Shown here in pieces: positions 52,957-61,789 of a stretch of DNA of 64,000 nt (positions are counted from its first letter, which is position 1; each line of letters starts with the position of its first letter). Origin of the DNA: Chitinophagaceae bacterium. Lineage in GTDB: Bacteria > Bacteroidota > Bacteroidia > Chitinophagales > Chitinophagaceae. Under the pieces are notes generated by a model. That model was not told the origin of the DNA, did no database searches, and was given only the letters and a program-made list of their open reading frames with translations. Where the stretch lies: NCBI GenBank assembly GCA_016719165.1, contig JADKAJ010000001.1, positions 744,001 through 808,000 on the forward strand, in the 5' to 3' direction. Position numbers and translations under genes: made by a program.

Positions 52957-53000
52957 AAAGGACAAACAAACAAAAATTAATAATAATAAAAACTACCATT

Positions 53001-53381
53001 ATGGACGCAGGAGAAGTTTTAATACCGATTACAATGTTTGCAGGAGGATTTGCAATGATTTTTGGTATTTACTATTTAAAAACCCGCCAGAACCTGGCAA
53101 TGATTGAGAAAGGAATGAACCCGAAAGAGTTTGCTAACCGGCCGGCTCCTTATAAAAATCTTAAATGGGCATTATTGCTGATTGGGGCTGGTACCGGTTT
53201 GTTCCTGGCATATTTACTCGACAATTACATGCTACCAGTGGAGATCAACAAGTTTGGTAATCATGGTGACAGAAATGTACCTATTTACTTTGCCCTTATA
53301 GCCATCGGCGGTGGTCTTGGATTGTTTGGTTCTTACCGAATTGAAAAGAAATGGTGGGACGATAATAAAGACAAGCAATAA
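53001..53381 (+). CDS. DUF6249 domain membrane protein, probable target of the adjacent sigma factor
   Basis: A 126-residue protein with three membrane helices (about 7-26, 56-73 and 93-112) and a conserved loop MIEKGMNPKEFANRP between helices 1 and 2, characteristic of DUF6249. Function is unknown. Two promoters of the ECF type lie directly upstream, so it is probably controlled by the divergently encoded sigma factor. A terminator follows, whose hairpin overlaps the 3' end of the convergent protease gene. Confidence 0.85.
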   Translation: MDAGEVLIPITMFAGGFAMIFGIYYLKTRQNLAMIEKGMNPKEFANRPAPYKNLKWALLLIGAGTGLFLAYLLDNYMLPVEINKFGNHGDRNVPIYFALIAIGGGLGLFGSYRIEKKWWDDNKDKQ

Positions 53382-53395
53382 CCTCACCACACACA

Positions 53396-55027
53396 TTACC
53401 CGGAAGCAACAGCGAAAACTGTTGCTTTTTTTATTTTGCAATTGTCTCTATTGCTTTTTTTTACCATAGCATCATTGCTGTTCAGTACCTGGTAAAAACC
53501 GGCATTTCTCCATTTGTACCGGGCCAGCAATGCTTTTAATCTTTGCTGCACTAACTCTTTTTCTTTTCCTGCTACCGATTTAAAGTTTACAGAGTCGGTT
53601 GCCGTGAATTTTACCAGGTCGTTCCAGATACCTTCTATATTGTTAAACCCAGTGATGAAGTCAGCTGTGGTGTTGTATTTATCTACCTGTATTTTGTTCT
53701 GCAGGTAATAATTGTAAACAAAGCTGTTGATATTGGCAGCAAAAGTGAGCCTGTTTGCCTTTTGTTGCGACACGCTGGTATCAATAGGAACAAAAATGGA
53801 GGGAGTGATGCCGCCGCCTCCATACAATGTGTCACTGCATGCTGTGGTGAAACGAAATCCATTATGATTTTTCATCGAGTCAGCCGAAACCATTTCTCCG
53901 CTGTTGAACCGTTCCCATAATTCATCCATATACACTTTTTTGCCTTTTTCGTAGGGTCGCTGGATACTGCGGCCAAGGGGTGTATAGTACCTTGCTACCG
54001 TAAGCCGCATGGCAGATCCGTCTCTCAGCTGGTACTGTTCCTGTACAAGGCCTTTACCAAAAGTTCTCCTGCCTATTATGGTAGCCCTGCACCAATCCTG
54101 CAAGGCGCCGGCTAAAACCTCACTGGCACTGGCAGATAATTCATCCACCAGCAAGACCAGTTTCCCTTTCTCAAAAAGACCGGGACGTTTGCAGCGGTAT
54201 TCCCTTTTTTTGCTATTGACACCTTCTGTATAAACGATCAGTTTATCTCCTTCGAGAAATTCATCTGCCATGTCAACTGCTTCATTCATAAAGCCACCAC
54301 CATTACCACGCAAGTCAAAAACAAGACTTTGCATTCCCTGTTTTTGTAATGCTTCCATCGCCTGCATGAATTCTTCGTAGCTGCTTTCACTGAACTTTGT
54401 GAGTTTGATATAACCGGTATTTTTATCGATCATATAAGAAGCCTCAATAGAGGGAACAGGTATCTTTCCCCTGGTAACAGTAATGGATTGTTGTTTAGCA
54501 CCTCTTATTACCTGTAATATGGCTTTGGAGCCTTTAGGTCCGCGGATCAATGTTTTGATCTCATTAATGGAAACTCCTTTTCGTGTAAGTGATGAGTCAT
54601 TCACCCTGGTTATTTTATCACCGATCACTAAACCGGCCTTATCGCTTGGTCCGTCAGGGAAAACGTAAACAACATTAACTGTATCACTGAAAATATTGAA
54701 CTCTACACCGATCCCGTCAAAGTTTCCGGCCAGGTCTTCATTAGCTTCTTTTAGCTCCACCGGAGGCAGGTACACTGAGTGAGGGTCCAGTTCGTTCATC
54801 ATTTCCTGAATAGCACGGCCTTCCAGTGTATCTATCTGCACCGAGTCGACATATCGCATTTTTATCAGGTCAAGTGCTTCCTGCAGGGTACTGCGGCTAT
54901 TGGAAGAAAAAAAACCCCTTTTTGAACCAGACTGATCACTTAATTTAAAGCCCAGGAACATTCCTCCTATTAATACCAACGAAAAAATAAGCGGAAGCCA
55001 GACCTGCAATTTTTTATTTCCCATCAT
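53396..55027 (-). CDS. S41 family C-terminal processing peptidase, CtpA type
   Basis: A 543-residue exported serine protease. A signal anchor (about 9-26) precedes a PDZ domain (about 100-180; GIGVEFNIFSDTVNVVYVF, GPSDKAGLVIGDKITRV) and the S41 core, with DLRGNGGGFMNEAVDMAD, the catalytic Ser300 in LSASASEVLAGALQD and Lys325 in RTFGKGLVQEQ. It is smaller and different in architecture from the tail-specific protease at 35.9 kb. The last codons overlap a terminator hairpin that serves the convergent DUF6249 gene. Confidence 0.93.
   Translation of the reverse strand: MMGNKKLQVWLPLIFSLVLIGGMFLGFKLSDQSGSKRGFFSSNSRSTLQEALDLIKMRYVDSVQIDTLEGRAIQEMMNELDPHSVYLPPVELKEANEDLAGNFDGIGVEFNIFSDTVNVVYVFPDGPSDKAGLVIGDKITRVNDSSLTRKGVSINEIKTLIRGPKGSKAILQVIRGAKQQSITVTRGKIPVPSIEASYMIDKNTGYIKLTKFSESSYEEFMQAMEALQKQGMQSLVFDLRGNGGGFMNEAVDMADEFLEGDKLIVYTEGVNSKKREYRCKRPGLFEKGKLVLLVDELSASASEVLAGALQDWCRATIIGRRTFGKGLVQEQYQLRDGSAMRLTVARYYTPLGRSIQRPYEKGKKVYMDELWERFNSGEMVSADSMKNHNGFRFTTACSDTLYGGGGITPSIFVPIDTSVSQQKANRLTFAANINSFVYNYYLQNKIQVDKYNTTADFITGFNNIEGIWNDLVKFTATDSVNFKSVAGKEKELVQQRLKALLARYKWRNAGFYQVLNSNDAMVKKSNRDNCKIKKATVFAVASG
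53403..53434 (+). terminator. Terminator of the DUF6249 gene, inside the 3' end of the CtpA gene
   Basis: The stem AAGCAACAG / CTGTTGCTT (9 pairs, 6-base loop) with a long T run lies 22 bases after the DUF6249 stop. On the other strand it encodes the C-terminal residues ATVFAVAS of the protease. Confidence 0.85.
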
Positions 55028-55111
55028 AAACCTTTATTCAGTAATTTGACGCAAAATACTGGATTTGAACGTAACAGAAGTTGTCGCTCATCCAATTCAA
55101 CAAATCTTTAT

Positions 55112-55954
55112 ATGCCGGTTGTAAAATTGATTGCAGACAGCGGGGCCACAAAAGCCGAATGGTGTTTACTTCAGAATGGCAGGAAAAAGACCATCATTAC
55201 CCAGGGTATCAGTCCTTACTTTCTCAATACTGAACAGATAACGGATCTTTTATTGAAAGAGCTAAAGCCAAAACTGAAGAATACAAACATTGACGAGGTT
55301 TACTATTACGGTACTGGTTGTGCCAACCCTGTCAATGCAAAGTCTGTAAAAAAAGCCATCAGTAAAGTTTTTCAGCATACAAAAGTAGAAGTTACGCATG
55401 ACCTGATGGGTGCCGCAAGGGCCTTATGCGGCAGAAAAAAAGGAGTGGCCTGTATTTTAGGTACCGGATCAAATTCCTGCTACTATGATGGGAAAAAGAT
55501 CGTAAAAAACAGTCCGGGGCTCGGTTATGTATTGGGCGATGAAGGTAGCGGTGCCTACCTGGGCAAGAAAGTAATTCAATATTATCTCTACGGAACATTT
55601 GATGATGAGCTACGGGGAAGATTTGATCTCACTTATACTACCAATGCGTCGGAGATACTGGAGAATGTTTACAAGAAACCTTTGCCTAATCGCTATTTAG
55701 CCGGCTTCGCAAAATTTTTGGCGGAAAACAGGGGCCATTATATGATAGAGAATATCATTGAAGACGGGTTGAATGATTTTTTCTTCAATCATCTTTGCAA
55801 GTACCGCGAAACATGGACCTTGCCTATCCATTTTGCAGGAAGTGTTGCATTTGGTTTTAAAGATGTGTTGCAGCAACTTTGCAACAGTTATGAATTTGAA
55901 TTGGGCAGGGTGATGAAGAACCCGATGGAAGGTTTGATAGAATATCACAGTTAA
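55112..55954 (+). CDS. BadF/BadG-family N-acetyl-amino-sugar kinase
   Basis: A 280-residue actin-fold kinase of the BcrA/BadF family used for N-acetylglucosamine or N-acetylmuramic acid kinases. The phosphate-1 loop is IADSGATKAEWCL, the connecting region has YYYGTGCAN, the phosphate-2 loop is CILGTGSNSCYYDG, and GYVLGDEGSGAYLGKK is the sugar-site segment of the family. ATG 55112 is used; a TTG upstream is rejected. It is 11 bases upstream of murQ, so it probably phosphorylates MurNAc and/or GlcNAc released during cell-wall recycling. Confidence 0.88.
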   Translation: MPVVKLIADSGATKAEWCLLQNGRKKTIITQGISPYFLNTEQITDLLLKELKPKLKNTNIDEVYYYGTGCANPVNAKSVKKAISKVFQHTKVEVTHDLMGAARALCGRKKGVACILGTGSNSCYYDGKKIVKNSPGLGYVLGDEGSGAYLGKKVIQYYLYGTFDDELRGRFDLTYTTNASEILENVYKKPLPNRYLAGFAKFLAENRGHYMIENIIEDGLNDFFFNHLCKYRETWTLPIHFAGSVAFGFKDVLQQLCNSYEFELGRVMKNPMEGLIEYHS

Positions 55955-55965
55955 AGAAAGGACAC

Positions 55966-56781
55966 ATGGCTTTTAAAAAAATTACTGAGCAGTCAAGCAA
56001 TTACCGTCACCTGGAAAAAATGACAGTGGGTGAACTACTCACCAACATTAATAATGAAGATAAAACTGTGCCGGAGGCAGTAGAAAGAGCAATGCCACAG
56101 ATAGAAAAGCTTGCTGAAATTGCCAGTGATAAAATGCTGATGGGGGGGCGGTTATTTTATATCGGTGCCGGAACCAGCGGCAGATTGGGAATAGTGGACG
56201 CCAGCGAATGTCCGCCAACTTACGGAGTGCCATACGGGTTAGTGATTGGAATTATTGCGGGTGGTGAAAAGGCAATAACCACTGCCGTTGAATTTGCAGA
56301 AGATGACAGAGAACAGGGTTGGATGGATTTGCTTGAACATAAAGTATCAGACAAGGATGTGGTGATCGGAATTGCTGCCAGTGGTACTACACCCTATGTT
56401 ATTGGTGCATTGGATGAATGCAGGAAAAGAGGTATCGTCACCGGCAGCATCTCCTGTAATCCTGATTCGCCAGTGAGTGCTGCGGCTGATTTCCCGATTG
56501 AAGTAGTGGTGGGACCGGAGTTTGTTACAGGCAGTACGAGGATGAAAAGCGGTACCGCCCAGAAGCTTGTCCTGAATATGATCTCGACCACTGTTATGAT
56601 ACAGTTAGGACGGGTAGAAGATAATAAGATGGTAAATATGCAACTAACGAACGATAAGTTGGTTGACCGTGGTACCAAGATGCTGATGGAGAGAGTGAAG
56701 ATCGCTGATTATGAGAAAGCAAAAGAATTACTTCTTAAGTACGGAAGCGTTAAAAAAGCAGCAGATTCTTTTGTAGGATAA
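55966..56781 (+). CDS. murQ: N-acetylmuramic acid 6-phosphate etherase
   Basis: A 271-residue SIS-domain enzyme that cleaves the lactyl ether of MurNAc 6-phosphate, giving GlcNAc 6-phosphate and D-lactate in cell-wall recycling. Hallmarks are GAGTSGRLGIVDASECPPT with catalytic Glu81, IAASGTTPYVIGAL and GPEFVTGSTRMKSGTAQK. It is co-transcribed with the kinase just upstream, which can supply the substrate. Length is a little shorter than E. coli MurQ at the C-terminus. Confidence 0.96.
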   Translation: MAFKKITEQSSNYRHLEKMTVGELLTNINNEDKTVPEAVERAMPQIEKLAEIASDKMLMGGRLFYIGAGTSGRLGIVDASECPPTYGVPYGLVIGIIAGGEKAITTAVEFAEDDREQGWMDLLEHKVSDKDVVIGIAASGTTPYVIGALDECRKRGIVTGSISCNPDSPVSAAADFPIEVVVGPEFVTGSTRMKSGTAQKLVLNMISTTVMIQLGRVEDNKMVNMQLTNDKLVDRGTKMLMERVKIADYEKAKELLLKYGSVKKAADSFVG

Positions 56782-56868
56782 TTTTATTTTTCCTTTTTGC
56801 AACGTATATTGTGCTTCTGATTTCAAAAAGTGGTAAAAACAGTTAGTCATATATCTTCGTTCCTGGTG

Positions 56869-56910
56869 ATGAATTTCACCATCACCACTATTATTACTAC
56901 AACCCGTTAA
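56869..56910 (+). CDS. thrL: thr operon leader peptide (13 codons)
   Basis: A 13-codon open frame beginning ATG AAT TTC and ending TAA reads M-N-F-T-I-T-T-I-I-T-T-T-R: six Thr and three Ile codons out of 13. In enterobacteria a Thr/Ile-rich leader (thrL) senses charged tRNA-Thr and tRNA-Ile and controls the same thrABC order by attenuation. It is too short for usual gene finders. The last Thr codons fall in the 5' arm of a hairpin. A one-mismatch -7 element (TATCTTCG, 56852-56859) precedes it. The function is inferred from position and codon content. Confidence 0.75.
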   Translation: MNFTITTIITTTR

Positions 56911-56925
56911 GGGTTGTATATTTTC
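56898..56925 (+). terminator. Candidate transcription attenuator ahead of thrA
   Basis: TACAACCC and GGGTTGTA form an 8-base-pair stem around GTTAA, followed by TATTTTC. The 5' arm contains the last two or three Thr codons of the leader and the loop contains its stop codon, so a ribosome stalled for lack of Thr-tRNA would block it. A competing hairpin TGGTGAT/ATCACCA lies within the leader. The T tract is poor, so the terminator strength is uncertain. Confidence 0.55.
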
Positions 56926-57008
56926 ATATCAATACATGGGCAGTTTGCTGTAAGATGACGGAAGTCGCTTATTGCTTCACATTTATCTAATCATTCAAAA
57001 TTCAGGTC

Positions 57009-59453
57009 ATGCAGGTATTAAAGTTCGGGGGTACTTCTGTCGCTAATGCAGAAAATATAAATAAAGTTGTTGCGATTGTAAAGGAGTCGGTTAAAAAAGA
57101 AAAAACAATAATAGTAGTATCAGCACTGGGAGGGATCACAGATTTATTACTGGGAGCGGCAGCAATAGCTGCAGAGGGAAATGAAGCCTACAAAGAAAAA
57201 TTATCACAGGTTGAGCAGCGGCACCTGGACACCGTTAAGCAATTGATCCCTGTTGCACAACAAAGCCAGTTATTGAGCCTGGTAAAAAAATCATGTAACG
57301 AAATTGAAGATATCTGCAATGGCATTTTTTTGCTACGGGAATTAACTCCAAGGTCAAAAGACAGGATTGGCAGTTATGGGGAATGGATCTCTTCGCAGAT
57401 CATTGCTGCAAAGTTCATTGCAGAAGGGCTCGATGCTGTATGGAAGGATTCCAGGGAATTGATTCTTACCAATTCTACGTTTACTGCAGCAGAAGTGGAT
57501 TTCCCGATTACGAATAAAAGAACAGGGGAGTTCTTTGCCGCAGCTTCTTCCACTCTTTTTATCTTACCCGGATTTATTGCTGCTGACAAAAATGGAATAA
57601 CTACAACTTTAGGAAGAGGAGGGTCTGATTTTACTGCTGCTATTATTGCTTCCGCTGTTAATGCATCCGTTTTGGAGATATGGACTGATGTCAGTGGTAT
57701 GATGACAGCCGATCCGCGACTGACCAGTAATGCCCGGATCATTCCGCATATATCTTACCAGGAAGCGATGGAGTTGTCGCATTTCGGTGCCAAAGTTATT
57801 TATCCGCCAACTATTCAGCCGGTGATGGGTAAGCGGATACCTGTATGGGTGAAAAATACATTTGCTCCTGCTGATGCAGGAACATTGATCGAATCAGTTG
57901 CTACAAAAGATGGGGATATCGTAAGAGGTATTTCCAGTATCAACAATATAGCATTGATCAGCCTGGAGGGAAGTGGTATGATCGGTATTCCTGGATTTTC
58001 AAAAAGATTATTTGAAGCATTAAGTAGTGAAAGGATCAATGTTATATTAATTACACAAAGCTCTTCCGAGCATTCCATTTGCGTGGGTATTGATGCGCTG
58101 TCTGCAGCAAAGGCAAAACAAGCTGTAGATTCGGCTTTTGTCAATGAAATAGCGTTGGAAAAAGTTGATCCGCTGCAAATTGAATCAGCACTTTCCATTG
58201 TTGCATTGGTTGGAGAGAACATGAAAAGTCATCCCGGCATCAGCGGCCGTATGTTCAGTGCCATGGGGAGGAATGGTGTGAACGTAAGAGCTATTGCACA
58301 AGGGTCTTCAGAAAAAAATATTTCAGCTGTCATTTCTACCAACGATGTCCGTAAGGCCATCAATGTTTTGCATGAAGAGTTTTTTGAAACAACGTACAAA
58401 CAGGTAAACCTTTTTATAACCGGAACCGGAAATGTCGGAGCAAAATTATTGGGTCAGTTACAGCAGCAACTTGAATTCCTGCAGGAGCAATTACATTTAC
58501 AGGTAAGAGTAGTTGGTTTAAGTAACAGCAGAAAGATGCTGATTGATGAAGAAGGTATTGATTTAAAAAACTGGAAAGAGAAGCTCGAAGCAGGTGAAAC
58601 GGCCAGCCTGCAAAAACTAACAGACGAAATTATCAGCCGTAATCTCCGTAATTCTGTTTTTGTTGATATCACCGCTAATGATAAAGTGGCCGGGGTATAT
58701 GGTTTGTTATTACAGAAAAGTATTTCCGTGGTTGCCTGTAATAAAGTAGCCGCCTCTTCAGCCTATAGTAATTATAAGAAATTAAAGGACCTGGCCAGGG
58801 AATTCAACAGCCAGTTCTTGTTTGAAACTAATGTTGGTGCAGGTCTTCCGATAATTGCTACCCTGAATGACCTGGTACATAGCGGAGACAGGGTACATAA
58901 AATCCAGGCAGTACTCAGCGGTACATTGAATTTTGTTTTCAATAATTATGATGGCAGCCGGAAATTTGCGGAGGTGGTAAAGCAGGCACAGGAGGAAGGG
59001 TATACTGAACCTGACCCGCGGCTTGACCTGGGAGGAACGGATGTAATGAGAAAAATAATGATCCTCGCCAGGGAAGCAGGACAGGAAATTGAGATGGACG
59101 ATATAGTAAATAATTCTTTTATGCCGGCGATTTGTATGCAGGGATCAGTGGATGATTTTTATGCAGCCATGCTGAAAGAAGAAGCGCATTTCAAAAAACT
59201 GGCAGAAGATGCGAACATTGCAGGATGCAAATTGAAATTTGTTGCCTCATATGACAATGGTAAGGCATCGGTAGGTTTGCAGCATATTGATCCGAAGCAT
59301 GACCTGTATCACCTGTACGGGAAAGACAATGTCGTTCTTTTTTACACTGACCGGTATAAAGAACAGCCTCTAGTAGTGAAGGGGGCCGGTGCTGGTGCAG
59401 AAGTGACAGCCAGTGGTGTATTTGCTGATATTATCAGGGCATCAAAAGTATAA
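57009..59453 (+). CDS. thrA: Bifunctional aspartokinase I / homoserine dehydrogenase I
   Basis: An 814-residue fusion that performs the first and third steps from aspartate to homoserine. The aspartokinase domain (about 1-290) begins MQVLKFGGTSVANAENI; two ACT-like regulatory domains (about 315-460; IALISLEGSGMIGIPGFS and ALVGENMKSHPGISGRMF) bind allosteric effectors, usually threonine; the homoserine dehydrogenase (about 465-814) has the NAD(P) motif FITGTGNVGAKLLGQL and NKVAASS. It starts the thrABC operon, with thrB after a 1-base gap. A thr leader peptide lies upstream. Confidence 0.97.
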   Translation: MQVLKFGGTSVANAENINKVVAIVKESVKKEKTIIVVSALGGITDLLLGAAAIAAEGNEAYKEKLSQVEQRHLDTVKQLIPVAQQSQLLSLVKKSCNEIEDICNGIFLLRELTPRSKDRIGSYGEWISSQIIAAKFIAEGLDAVWKDSRELILTNSTFTAAEVDFPITNKRTGEFFAAASSTLFILPGFIAADKNGITTTLGRGGSDFTAAIIASAVNASVLEIWTDVSGMMTADPRLTSNARIIPHISYQEAMELSHFGAKVIYPPTIQPVMGKRIPVWVKNTFAPADAGTLIESVATKDGDIVRGISSINNIALISLEGSGMIGIPGFSKRLFEALSSERINVILITQSSSEHSICVGIDALSAAKAKQAVDSAFVNEIALEKVDPLQIESALSIVALVGENMKSHPGISGRMFSAMGRNGVNVRAIAQGSSEKNISAVISTNDVRKAINVLHEEFFETTYKQVNLFITGTGNVGAKLLGQLQQQLEFLQEQLHLQVRVVGLSNSRKMLIDEEGIDLKNWKEKLEAGETASLQKLTDEIISRNLRNSVFVDITANDKVAGVYGLLLQKSISVVACNKVAASSAYSNYKKLKDLAREFNSQFLFETNVGAGLPIIATLNDLVHSGDRVHKIQAVLSGTLNFVFNNYDGSRKFAEVVKQAQEEGYTEPDPRLDLGGTDVMRKIMILAREAGQEIEMDDIVNNSFMPAICMQGSVDDFYAAMLKEEAHFKKLAEDANIAGCKLKFVASYDNGKASVGLQHIDPKHDLYHLYGKDNVVLFYTDRYKEQPLVVKGAGAGAEVTASGVFADIIRASKV

Positions 59454-59454
59454 A

Positions 59455-60381
59455 ATGAAGAAAGTTAAAGTACATAGTCCGGGTACGGTAGCCAACATTG
59501 TATGCGGATTTGATATTCTTGGTCTTGCATTGAGTGAACCATACGATGTGATGGAAGTGATGCTGCTTGACCGGCCTGAAGTGATTATTCATAATAGGGA
59601 CATTTTTAATTTGCCGACGGAAGCAGAAAAGAATGTAGCCGGAGTTGTATTATTATCGGTAATGGAGAGAATGAATAATACTATTGGATTTGAAGTTACT
59701 GTTGAAAAGCACATCAAACCAGGAAGTGGTATTGGCTCCAGTGCAGCCAGTGCTGCAGGGGCGGCAGTAGCAGCCAATTATTTATTAGGAAATATCTTTT
59801 CCAGTGATGAAGTGGTGCAGTTTGCGATGAACGGGGAGAAACTGGCTTCTGGTGTAAAACATGCTGACAATATTGCTCCCTGTATTTTGGGTGGCATCAG
59901 CTTGATACGTTCCATTCATCCACTGGATATAGTTTCCATTCCGGCACCTGACTTATTTGTCACAGTGGTTCATCCGCAGATTGAAGTAAGGACATCTGAT
60001 GCCAGGCAGATACTGAAACAACAGGTGCTCTTAAAAGATGCAATAAAGCAATGGGGGAATATTGCCGGCCTGGTAACAGGATTTATGAAGAATGATTATG
60101 ATCTGATAGGCCGTTCACTCGAGGATGTTATCATTGAACCTGTACGAAGTATCCTTATTCCGGGATTTGATGAGTTGAAAGTAAAATGTAAAGAGGCAGG
60201 AGCATTGGGTGGTGGTATTTCTGGTTCCGGGCCATCTGTATTTATGCTGAGTAAAGATGAATCAACTGCGAAAGCTGTCGGGCATGTGATGAGCCAGGTA
60301 TATGAACAAATTGGTATTGATTACAATATTTATGTAACGACTATTAATAAGAAAGGGGTAGAGGTGGTGAGCAGCGAGTAG
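59455..60381 (+). CDS. thrB: Homoserine kinase
   Basis: A 308-residue GHMP kinase that phosphorylates homoserine. It begins KVKVHSPGTVANIVCGFD, the ATP-binding motif is KPGSGIGSSAASAAGAAVAA and the C-terminal motif 3 is ALGGGISGSGPSVFML. ATG 59455 is chosen, one base after the thrA stop; a longer frame would run into thrA. It is the second gene of the thr operon. Confidence 0.95.
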   Translation: MKKVKVHSPGTVANIVCGFDILGLALSEPYDVMEVMLLDRPEVIIHNRDIFNLPTEAEKNVAGVVLLSVMERMNNTIGFEVTVEKHIKPGSGIGSSAASAAGAAVAANYLLGNIFSSDEVVQFAMNGEKLASGVKHADNIAPCILGGISLIRSIHPLDIVSIPAPDLFVTVVHPQIEVRTSDARQILKQQVLLKDAIKQWGNIAGLVTGFMKNDYDLIGRSLEDVIIEPVRSILIPGFDELKVKCKEAGALGGGISGSGPSVFMLSKDESTAKAVGHVMSQVYEQIGIDYNIYVTTINKKGVEVVSSE

Positions 60382-60425
60382 CAGAATGCAGGGTTCTAAT
60401 TAATTTATTTAATGCTTTCTTCTAA

Positions 60426-61721
60426 ATGAAATATTACAGTACAAATAAAATTGCAGGATCGGTTGATTTCAAAGAGGCAACGATCAGAGGGCAGGCACCT
60501 GATAAAGGGTTATACTTTCCGGAGATCATTCCATTTGTGGATAAGGATCTGATCAGCAATATTGACAGCTATACAAATGAGGAAATCGCATTCAGGATAA
60601 TCGCACCTTATGTAGGTAACGGGATTCCAGAAGACAGGTTATGGGAGATTGTAAAGGAAACAGTGAATTTTGAGATTCCGCTGGTGAAAGTGAATGATAC
60701 TATTTCTTCTTTAGAATTGTTTCATGGCCCGACGCTGGCATTTAAAGATGTGGGTGCCAGGTTCATGAGCCGTTGTTTGGGATATTTTGTACAAGGAGAT
60801 TCAAGAAAAGTAACCGTGCTGGTGGCAACATCCGGTGATACCGGTGGTGCTGTTGCCAATGGTTTTTATAATGTGGAAGGGGTAGAGGTGGTCATACTAT
60901 ATCCATCCGGCAAAGTGAGTCCCGTACAGGAAAAACAATTGACAACACCGGGTAAAAATATTCATGCGTTAGAAGTGCAGGGTACTTTTGATGATTGCCA
61001 GCAAATGGTGAAACAGGCTTTTGCGGATAAGGAGCTAACGGATAAATTATTTTTGACCTCAGCCAATTCGATAAATGTAGCCCGGTGGTTACCACAACAG
61101 TTTTATTATTTCTATGCGTTCAAGCAATGGGAACAAAAAAATAACCCGCCTGTAATTTCTGTTCCCAGTGGCAATTTTGGTAATATCTGCGCAGGTATAC
61201 TGGCCATGCAATCCGGGTTACCCGTAAAACACTTTATTGCAGCTTGTAATGTGAATGATATTGTAAGTGAATACCTGCAAACACAGGAATTGCAACCAAA
61301 AGAGGCCGTTGCCACTTTGAGTAATGCCATGGATGTAGGTAACCCCAGTAATTTTGTACGCATACTGGAGATTTTTAAGCACCAGTTTCCATTGTTGAAG
61401 AATAAGCTATCCGCTTACACGATAACAGATGCTGAAACAGTATCAACAATCAGGGAGGTGTACGAAAAATATAATTATATTCTTGACCCGCATGGTGCTG
61501 TCGGATTTCTCTCTTTACACCGCTATCTTTTTGATCATCCCGGTCAAACCGGATTATTTTTAGAAACAGCTCACCCGGTTAAATTTCCGGAAGCTGTGGA
61601 AAGCAGCATTGGTAAACGCATTGAAATGCCAGTTGCTGTCCGGTCTCTTATGGATAAAGAAAAGCAAAGTGAATTAATCAAAGCTGACTATCAGCAATTC
61701 AAGGATTATCTTTTAAAATAA
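60426..61721 (+). CDS. thrC: Threonine synthase
   Basis: A 431-residue PLP enzyme converting O-phosphohomoserine to threonine. The PLP lysine is Lys107 in LFHGPTLAFKDVGARF; the phosphate loop is ATSGDTGGAVANGFY and the substrate loop SANSINVARWLPQQFYYFY. The N-terminus (KYYSTNKIAGSVDFKEAT) is typical of the bacterial class. It is the last gene of the thr operon, about 44 bases from thrB. Confidence 0.96.
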   Translation: MKYYSTNKIAGSVDFKEATIRGQAPDKGLYFPEIIPFVDKDLISNIDSYTNEEIAFRIIAPYVGNGIPEDRLWEIVKETVNFEIPLVKVNDTISSLELFHGPTLAFKDVGARFMSRCLGYFVQGDSRKVTVLVATSGDTGGAVANGFYNVEGVEVVILYPSGKVSPVQEKQLTTPGKNIHALEVQGTFDDCQQMVKQAFADKELTDKLFLTSANSINVARWLPQQFYYFYAFKQWEQKNNPPVISVPSGNFGNICAGILAMQSGLPVKHFIAACNVNDIVSEYLQTQELQPKEAVATLSNAMDVGNPSNFVRILEIFKHQFPLLKNKLSAYTITDAETVSTIREVYEKYNYILDPHGAVGFLSLHRYLFDHPGQTGLFLETAHPVKFPEAVESSIGKRIEMPVAVRSLMDKEKQSELIKADYQQFKDYLLK

Positions 61722-61764
61722 GATGCCTTTCTGATTATTGCTTTTTCTACTTTATCACTTAGCT

Positions 61765-61772
61765 TATCTTTG
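61765..61772 (+). promoter_or_regulatory. Bacteroidota-type -7 element for the 188-residue orphan
   Basis: TATCTTTG is a perfect TAnnTTTG element, 17 bases before the ATG. A TTTT at 61742-61745 (one mismatch to -33 TTTG) lies 19 bases upstream, the expected spacing. The same 17-base context (GCTTATCTTTGCACTG) also occurs ahead of trhO. Confidence 0.55.
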
Positions 61773-61789
61773 CACTGAGTAGCAGGTTT

